Positions 58,237 to 64,000 of a stretch of 64,000 nucleotides of DNA are shown here, one piece after another. Both the position numbers and the translations under genes were made by a program. The notes under the pieces were generated by a model that searched no databases, had not been told where the DNA came from, and saw only the letters and a list, made by a program, of their open reading frames with translations. Numbering within the stretch: the first letter of the stretch is position 1; the number at the start of each line of letters is the position of its first letter. The stretch comes from Acipenser ruthenus (taxonomy: Eukaryota > Chordata > Actinopteri > Acipenseriformes > Acipenseridae), in the NCBI RefSeq assembly GCF_902713425.1, contig NC_081201.1, positions 22,431,113-22,495,112 on the forward strand, written 5' to 3'.

Positions 58237-59392
58237 TACATACATGCTGTTTGAATTGTTTTTGAGAAAGCCTTCTAGTTGCAACATTTGTCATTCTCTT
58301 TTAGTATTTCTAAATGCACAATATTGAGCATTTAATACTAGTTATGGATGATTGGTCAATTCAATTCTGATTTACAATTGGTTTACACAGAACACCACAA
58401 GTTAAAAGTTATATTGCTGTTCAACAGGCTCCATTGACAATTATAATGTGAATTCTATTAAAGACAATGAGATAATCTGTACAGGTATTTTCTTGTTGGT
58501 GTTTAATATAAAATGATAAATGCTCCATGCAAAATTAACAGCTGAAAGATCATTGTTTCTTGTACAGGACACTTGAGAGGCTTCCTACAAAGCATTGATG
58601 CTTTCACGAGCTGAAGCCTTTCTTGTTAACACACGCGCAAGAACTTTATTCTCGCCTCGACTTCAACCAACCCTTTCAGCACCAAGTAACTATACAGAAA
58701 ATACTAGACAGAAACTAGTTTAAAATCAGTCTTGTTAATAAACCAGGGGTCCTCATAATCAAGTAAAACTAAAACACATTTTTATAAAATCAGTTTATCA
58801 GATTCTAACAATGCAATCCAAAATGCCTATGAGGCTATGGTAAGACTTTCATGAATATTTTGCGATACCTAAATACAATGATTATTAGTCTTCCAGTTCT
58901 AGTGATGGTGATCTGTATTTTGAGTAATCTTTTCTTGACATTCAGAATACAGGTCTGTTAACTTGATATTTATGCCGAAGTTGCAATTTCGTACACAACC
59001 CAAATTAATGTACAGAGCTTGTGCATGTCCTCACATCATCTTGCTATACTGCATTAGTAGTTTTGTTTTCATAAAATATCTGACCCCCTATTTTCTCTCT
59101 AATTTAGAATGTACAATTCTGTTCCCTCGTTGCAAAAATTCCGTACAACAGCTCAGGAAAACTGAAGGTTCTACCAGCCTCTGGAGAGCAAAGGCCAACC
59201 CAGCAGGTACCAGCTTCAGCTCACCAGGCGCGATGAGGAGAAACAGTCCCAACTTCCATATTTGTGAACTACAACTAAATTTCCCCTATGTGATTGTAAC
59301 ATAAGGATTCTATTGAATAATCCTTTTTAGTCACTTTGACAATTTAAGATATAAATAAAACAATAAATACACACACATATATTGGGTAACAC

Positions 59393-59398
59393 CTTTAA
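59393..59398 (-). terminator. DDX21: Candidate DDX21 polyadenylation signal
   Basis: TTTAAT on plus reads ATTAAA on minus, about 205 bp after the stop codon. It is the nearest acceptable signal. Confidence 0.4.
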
Positions 59399-59602
59399 TG
59401 AAACCGAGTTCATTCCAGTGAACGTGCTTATACATAAAAGAATGCATATGAAAACCAATCGTTCATCAATTTCCAAGAACAGCTAAGATTATACAACGTT
59501 GTTTATAAGCATTGATGTGAAAAGATGAAAACATTTCTTGGACAGTGCCATGAGCTGGCAGTTTCCAGGGGGGCAGGAATTTGGTCCTCCAAGTGCAGCA
59601 GT

Positions 59603-62600
59603 TTAGTAATTGAATGCCCGGCCAAAGCTTCTTTTCTGGCCTCTGTGGTTGTTGTTAAACCTGTCATTCCTGTTGAAACCTCTTCCCCCACCCCTACCAC
59701 CGCCGAAAGGCTTTCTCCCGAAACTTGAGCCTCCTTCACGCATCACCGCTTCCCGTTCAGGAAGCTCGGCTGCTACAGACAGCTGCCAGCGTCTGGAGTC
59801 ACTCCATTTCTCCTGTTAAAACAAGTTTATTTTTATAATCACATCAACAGATAATACCGCACATAGACACTATGCTGTTGTGAGAGGGTTATTAACCCTA
59901 TAGCTCAATGCTGTGATTTATACTTTCATTCAAAACTTATCTTTCGTGGCAGTGCCAGACTCATCAGAAAAACATGTCTGGCCAGATATCTTTATACAAT
60001 TACTAAAAGCAACAAAGAATAGAACTGGGGAGGCCATAGAACTTCATTTCTAATGCCTGACCCCACTGGATGAATGCTATTAACCCTTTGCGGTCCATTG
60101 TCGGACTGGGTCCGACATTGCAATTATTCCTCACAGGTCCTTTGTCGGACTGGGTCCGACATCATTATAGCAACGCAATAAACGGGTGTTTAGTCGTTTT
60201 TTCGCCGGAAAAAGCAGAGAAAACCATTCAATTGCCGAGTGGGAGCGACAGGAGCCGAGACAAGTCAAAAAAAAAAAAAAGGCGTATCTCATGAATAATC
60301 ATACATAGTATCAGGTATCAGATAACGGGGGCGGTCTGAAGTAAACAAGTTGGCTGACTGAATCAGCGCACAGAAAACACGGACATTTGCAGAGCTTTTT
60401 TGAGATGTTATAGTAATAAAATAATGACTTGGATTGCATTATTGAGGAGTTTGGTGATAAAACGAGTGATCCGGAGATGATCGATCGGTATGTACGACTA
60501 TTATTATTATTATTCATTTCTTACATAGCTGAACGCTATAGCAAACGAAAGGGTGGGGCGGGGCTGGAGATGCCTAGTGAGTGCTTTGTTGATATGCAGG
60601 GCCATTTAAACCCGTTTGACTGTGAAAAAAAATACTTTTAAACAGCGCGTCTAAAATTAACTGCACATGTGAAAATTAATTAGACCTGGCGTGCCTGACG
60701 CGCAATTAATAAATGGACCGCAAAGGGTTAAATGAAACAACTTGTGATTTATCAAGGTGTCAAACAAACAATCTCTACAGTAGCTTAATTTACAAGACCT
60801 TGAGGAAACAAGTATCTAGAAAAAACGCTCTTATGCAGATTCATATAACCTTTAGAAAAAAAACAAACAAAAAAAAAAAAAAACCTGGGAACAAGAATAC
60901 CACCCCCATTCCCACTCAAACAAGCAAAGCCACACATGTTGATACATATCAAAGCCTCTTCTCAACATCCCGTGCTGTATGAACTGTTGTGAAATGCAAC
61001 ACACTGACATCACTCAGGGTTATATACCTGTACAAGCTTTGGTGCTCTGCTTCCCTGCAAGCGCTTGACAAGTCAATGATCAAAACAAACCCCTCTCAAG
61101 CTACCGACTGAATCAAACCGATTTGGTGGTTTGAGATGAGCACACATGTCCTATACTGTAGCACTTTGCAAAACTAGGTGTCTGTAGGACACATTTTATT
61201 TATTTGTTACATTTTAGAGTGACCAATTATTTTTGTGTAAATTTACCCCCAATTTGGAATGTCCAATTATGTTTTTTTCTCCTCATCGCAGAGTAACCAC
61301 ACAGCACAGGCGTTCTGAGGGTGTGTGAGCATCCTTCGATCTCATAAGCCTAAAGCCAGAATCGCTTTTACGCCAAGCAATCCAGAGCAGAGGTGGGCAG
61401 GATACCGATCAGAACAGAGACCAGCCCTGCCTCTTATCCACTCTGAATATGTGTCTGGTCAGTAGGGTTCACTGTTGCACGATGAGATGCAATCCCTGCT
61501 GGTTTCCCATCTCCCACCCCGGGAGCGCCAGGGCCAATGCGACACCCCTCTCAGGGGTCCCCAGCAAAGTTCGGCCTCTTTGCACAGCCTGGACGCGAAC
61601 TGGTGCCATCTAAGCTGTGTGACTCATCCTGCGCGCTCAGCGGCAGTGCTTTAACTGGATGAGCCACTTGGGGACCCTAGGGCGCATTTTGAATTGTACA
61701 ATATACTGTATGGGATGGGGTTAACACAGCCTCCAGATTACATGTAAACTCATGCTCAGTTACAAGAGATTTTTGGGCAGTTCCATTTTATGGGCTGCAT
61801 TCATTTTACGTAACAGTTCGATTAATTAAATCATTAAATTGTTTTACAATATTAACTTTTACTTATTTTAAAATCGCCAGCCAGCCAGTTTTTTGAAGAA
61901 TTGTATAATGTGACTGTGCATGCTGTCAGCATCCACAATTTAATGCAAATGATAAAATACAAGAATTAAATTAAAAGTGATCACATGAAATGGCAAAGCA
62001 TCTGAAACTTGTTGCACAATCAACATGTTTCATTTTGGCTTAACCCTTTGCAGTCCATTGTCGGACTGGGTCCGACATTGCAATTATTCCTCACAGGTCC
62101 TTTGTTGGACTGGGTCCGACATCATTATAGCAACGCAATAAACGGGTGTTTAGTCGTTTATTCTCCGGAAAAAGCCGAGAAAACCATTCAAATGCCGAGT
62201 GGGAGCGACAGGAGCCGAGACAAGTCGGGGGAAAAAAAAAAAAAATCTCATGAATAGTCATACATGGTATCAGGTATCAGATAATGGGCCGTTCATAGTA
62301 AACAAGCTGGCTGAGTGCGTCAGCGCACAGAAACTATCATGGACATTTGCAGAGCTTTTTTCAGATGTTATAGTAATAAAATAATGACTTGGATCGCATT
62401 ATTGAGGAGTTTGGTGATAAAACGAGTGATCCGGAGATGATCGATCGGTATGTACGACTATTATTATTATTATTTATTTCTTACATAGCTGAACGCTATA
62501 GCAAACGAAAGGGTGGGGCGGGGCTGGAGATGCCTAGTGAGTGCTTTGTTGATATGCAGGGCCATTTAAACCCGTTTGACTGTGAAAAAAAATACTTTTA

Positions 62601-63765
62601 AACAGCGCGTATAAAATTAACTGCGCGTGTGAAAATTAATTAGACCTGGCGTGCCTGACGCGCAGTTAATAAATGGACTGCAAAGGGTTAAACATTTAGT
62701 ACTGTATGGTAGTAATATTATAGATGCAATTAGGTACCTGATATTCCTTCACACAATCAGCTGGGACATCAAAGCATACACCCTGGAAAAAAAGGAAAGA
62801 ATTTAAAAACAGACACACAGTGAACACATACATGCATTATTTTATGTATTTATTTTACTATTCAGTAGTAAAGCTCTTAATTTGCTTGTAGCATGCAAAG
62901 CAAATGCTAATAAAAAAATTGGAACAGAATATACAAAGAATGAATCTGTATCACTTGTCTTGTTCTCAAGAGTAGGTGTGTTTGTTTGTGTGTGTGTGTG
63001 TGTGGGGGGGGGGGGGGGAGATCTTAAAACCTTGCAAAACAGATGATCAGTTCAGTTTTAGACCTCCATTTGTCTATGATGAATACGCCAAGTTACTGCA
63101 TTATTCAATTTTTACATTATGTAGATACAAGGTTAATCAAAAGGGTCACTGAAGCAATGTGTACACCAATGACTTACGGTCTTTCCTTTCAAGAAGTTCA
63201 TTCTCTGCACCTTCTGGTCAACTTCTTCACCCAGCTGTTCCTTTAGAGCCTTCCAGGCATACCCAATGTTGTGCATTTCCACAGAGCAGGTACATGTCAT
63301 TGTTACATAGCCCTGGAAAAAGAAAGGCTGGATTAGCTACCCATCATAAAAAAAAAAAAAATTCACATCTTGTGGGATAACTCGACACAATGCATTCATT
63401 GTTATTATGCTTGAGTATAAGGTCTCATCGAAAGTGTGTGGAACAAAAAAACGATTTTTGGTTGTTAATGACCGATTCTCCTGTATCTAACTGCAAAACT
63501 TACTGGGGGGTCCAGAGGAAGTGGATCCAATAAGGTAGACAGAAACTGAAGATTCCCTAGCACCAAGTAGAAAACCTGAAGGTATAGCCCGGTGTGCATA
63601 CATACCGCATCGGAGTTCAGCAAGGAGCGCTGTTCAATAGCTGTGGCTCCAGAGATGTGTGCCAAGGCAGCAGCCAAAGCCTCCACTGCCCCTCGCTCCT
63701 CGACCAGCTTCTCAGCCGCCACGCGGAAATACTCTATAGCAGTGGCAGGGACGGAATCCAAAAAC
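59603..63765 (-). CDS. DDX21: DDX21, nucleolar DEAD-box RNA helicase (C-terminal exons only)
   Basis: The last four coding exons on minus are 63765-63606, 63312-63178, 62782-62738 and 59812-59603, 550 nt, all in phase. The N-terminal helicase exons lie beyond the window. The sequence reads [20 protein letters not shown], then [20 protein letters not shown], then SLLNSDA, then [20 protein letters not shown]. Together with [18 protein letters not shown] it forms the GUCT domain found only in DDX21/DDX50-type helicases. The tail has an RGG-type patch ([12 protein letters not shown]) and ends RSFGRAFNY, close to mammalian DDX21 RSFSKAF. DDX50 is the alternative; the ending favours DDX21. Known role: pre-rRNA transcription and processing in the nucleolus, and R-loop and RNA unwinding. 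DDX21 is near SRGN and VPS26A in human too. The last intron is 2.9 kb and holds two MITEs and a SINE. Confidence 0.93.
60084..60727. mobile_element. piggyBac-type MITE, copy 1 (644 bp)
   Basis: TTAA lies at 60080-60083 and 60728-60731. The terminal inverted repeat CCCTTTGCGGTCCATT is perfect at both ends. Subterminally there are two fold-back words TGTCGGACTGGGTCCGACA-like, 45 bp apart. The central frame ([15 protein letters not shown]) is short and may be a leftover of a parent element. The same length as copy 2 at 62044, and by eye more than 95% identical to it. Confidence 0.92.
61190..61680 (-). mobile_element. tRNA-type SINE, long body (minus)
   Basis: On minus, it starts GGGTCCCCAAGTGGCTCATC then CAGTTAAAGC (A-box region). 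It continues to 'ccagttcgcgtccagg' (B-box-like), then a body with 'aggggtgtcgcattggccctggcgctcc', and ends in a T-rich region near 61190. This is the fullest copy of the family seen as fragments at 1160, 12640 and 20345. Confidence 0.65.
62044..62687. mobile_element. piggyBac-type MITE, copy 2 (644 bp)
   Basis: TTAA lies at 62040-62043 and 62688-62691. The terminal inverted repeat CCCTTTGCAGTCCATT is perfect at both ends and differs from copy 1 at one position in both arms. Same inner structure and length as copy 1, 1.3 kb away in the same DDX21 intron and the same orientation. Confidence 0.92.
62978..63018. repeat. (TG)n followed by a poly-G run
   Basis: About 12 TG units run into some 15 G with one A, in a DDX21 intron. 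On plus, the G run could form a G-quadruplex-like structure, and it is prone to sequencing error. Confidence 0.9.
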
Positions 63766-64000
63766 CTGGGGTTTTAAACAAAAAATAATTGAATGAATAA
63801 CTGAAAAACAAAAATACATTTAATTAATGAACAACTGCTTTGTCAACAGGTGGTGGCTAACTTTTAATGATGTTCTAAAGGTTGTATTGCACAGATCCAA
63901 AAATACAACAGGCTGCTAAATGCAAGCTGGTGTGCACTACTTGGAGATATACTGGCTAGAAACAATACTGTTAGTTAACCTTGGGAGAACGGCAGTGTAT

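Larger units (their letters stand above)
53500..59390. other. Intergenic region between convergent IRF and DDX21
   Basis: No supported host gene. It contains a SINE, a MITE copy with a long hairpin and a Tc1-like transposon, listed separately. I see nothing further in 54360-55590 or 58240-59390, apart from a short SINE-like fragment near 59140-59260. Confidence 0.5.

Noticed and set aside
60429-60641. [20 protein letters not shown] frame, duplicated at 62389-62601, as a host gene
   Set aside because: Both copies lie entirely inside the 644-bp MITEs. It is a leftover of the element, not a host exon.
63592-63788. Plus-strand frames at 63.6-63.8 kb
   Set aside because: They are antisense to the DDX21 exon encoding [20 protein letters not shown].
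1-64000. tRNA genes, CRISPR arrays, bacterial operons or a multi-gene defence system
   Set aside because: tRNA-like boxes occur only in SINEs, tandem arrays lack CRISPR spacer structure, and all coding evidence is intron-containing vertebrate genes.

Overview
The window looks like nuclear DNA of a ray-finned fish. It has long introns with GT-AG junctions, an AT-rich background and many small DNA transposons and tRNA-type SINEs. The repeat style (a LINE tail typical of early-branching fish, many palindromic MITEs) makes a non-teleost such as a sturgeon or paddlefish my best guess, but that is inference. Five protein genes can be built exon by exon, and their reading frames close across every junction: SRGN (serglycin, +), VPS26A (retromer subunit, +), an uncharacterised Myb/SANT-like coiled-coil gene (-), an interferon regulatory factor of the IRF1/IRF2 type (+), and the 3' part of DDX21 (nucleolar RNA helicase, -). 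SRGN, VPS26A and DDX21 are also neighbours on human 10q22. The Myb/SANT gene and the IRF gene lie between VPS26A and DDX21 here.

Layout: 1-4.9 kb is intergenic with a 39-bp minisatellite. 4.98-9.1 kb is SRGN (3 coding exons, 179 aa). 9.1-14.2 kb is intergenic and rich in MITEs and SINEs. 14.39-29.1 kb is VPS26A (9 coding exons, 328 aa), with a 51-bp minisatellite and hAT-like elements in its introns. 30.0-35.77 kb is the Myb/SANT gene (2 coding exons, 380 aa), tail-to-tail with VPS26A and carrying a nested pair of transposons in its intron. 35.8-38.2 kb is the region shared with the head-to-head IRF gene. 38.2-53.5 kb is the IRF gene (8 coding exons seen, 273 aa), whose introns hold MITEs, old LTR-like fossils and a locally duplicated stretch. 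53.5-59.4 kb is intergenic with a full-length but decayed Tc1-like transposon. 59.4-64.0 kb is the last four coding exons of DDX21, with two 644-bp piggyBac-type MITEs in one intron.

The genes do not form one pathway. SRGN packages secretory granules, VPS26A sorts endosomal cargo, the IRF controls interferon-type transcription and DDX21 acts in rRNA synthesis and processing. SRGN and IRF1-type factors are both active in blood and immune cells, but a functional link here would be speculation. I found no tRNA or rRNA genes, no CRISPR array and no clearly new multi-gene system. The most unusual items are the Myb/SANT gene, the two minisatellites with periods divisible by three, the nested and paired MITEs, and the IRF stop codon that overlaps a splice donor.
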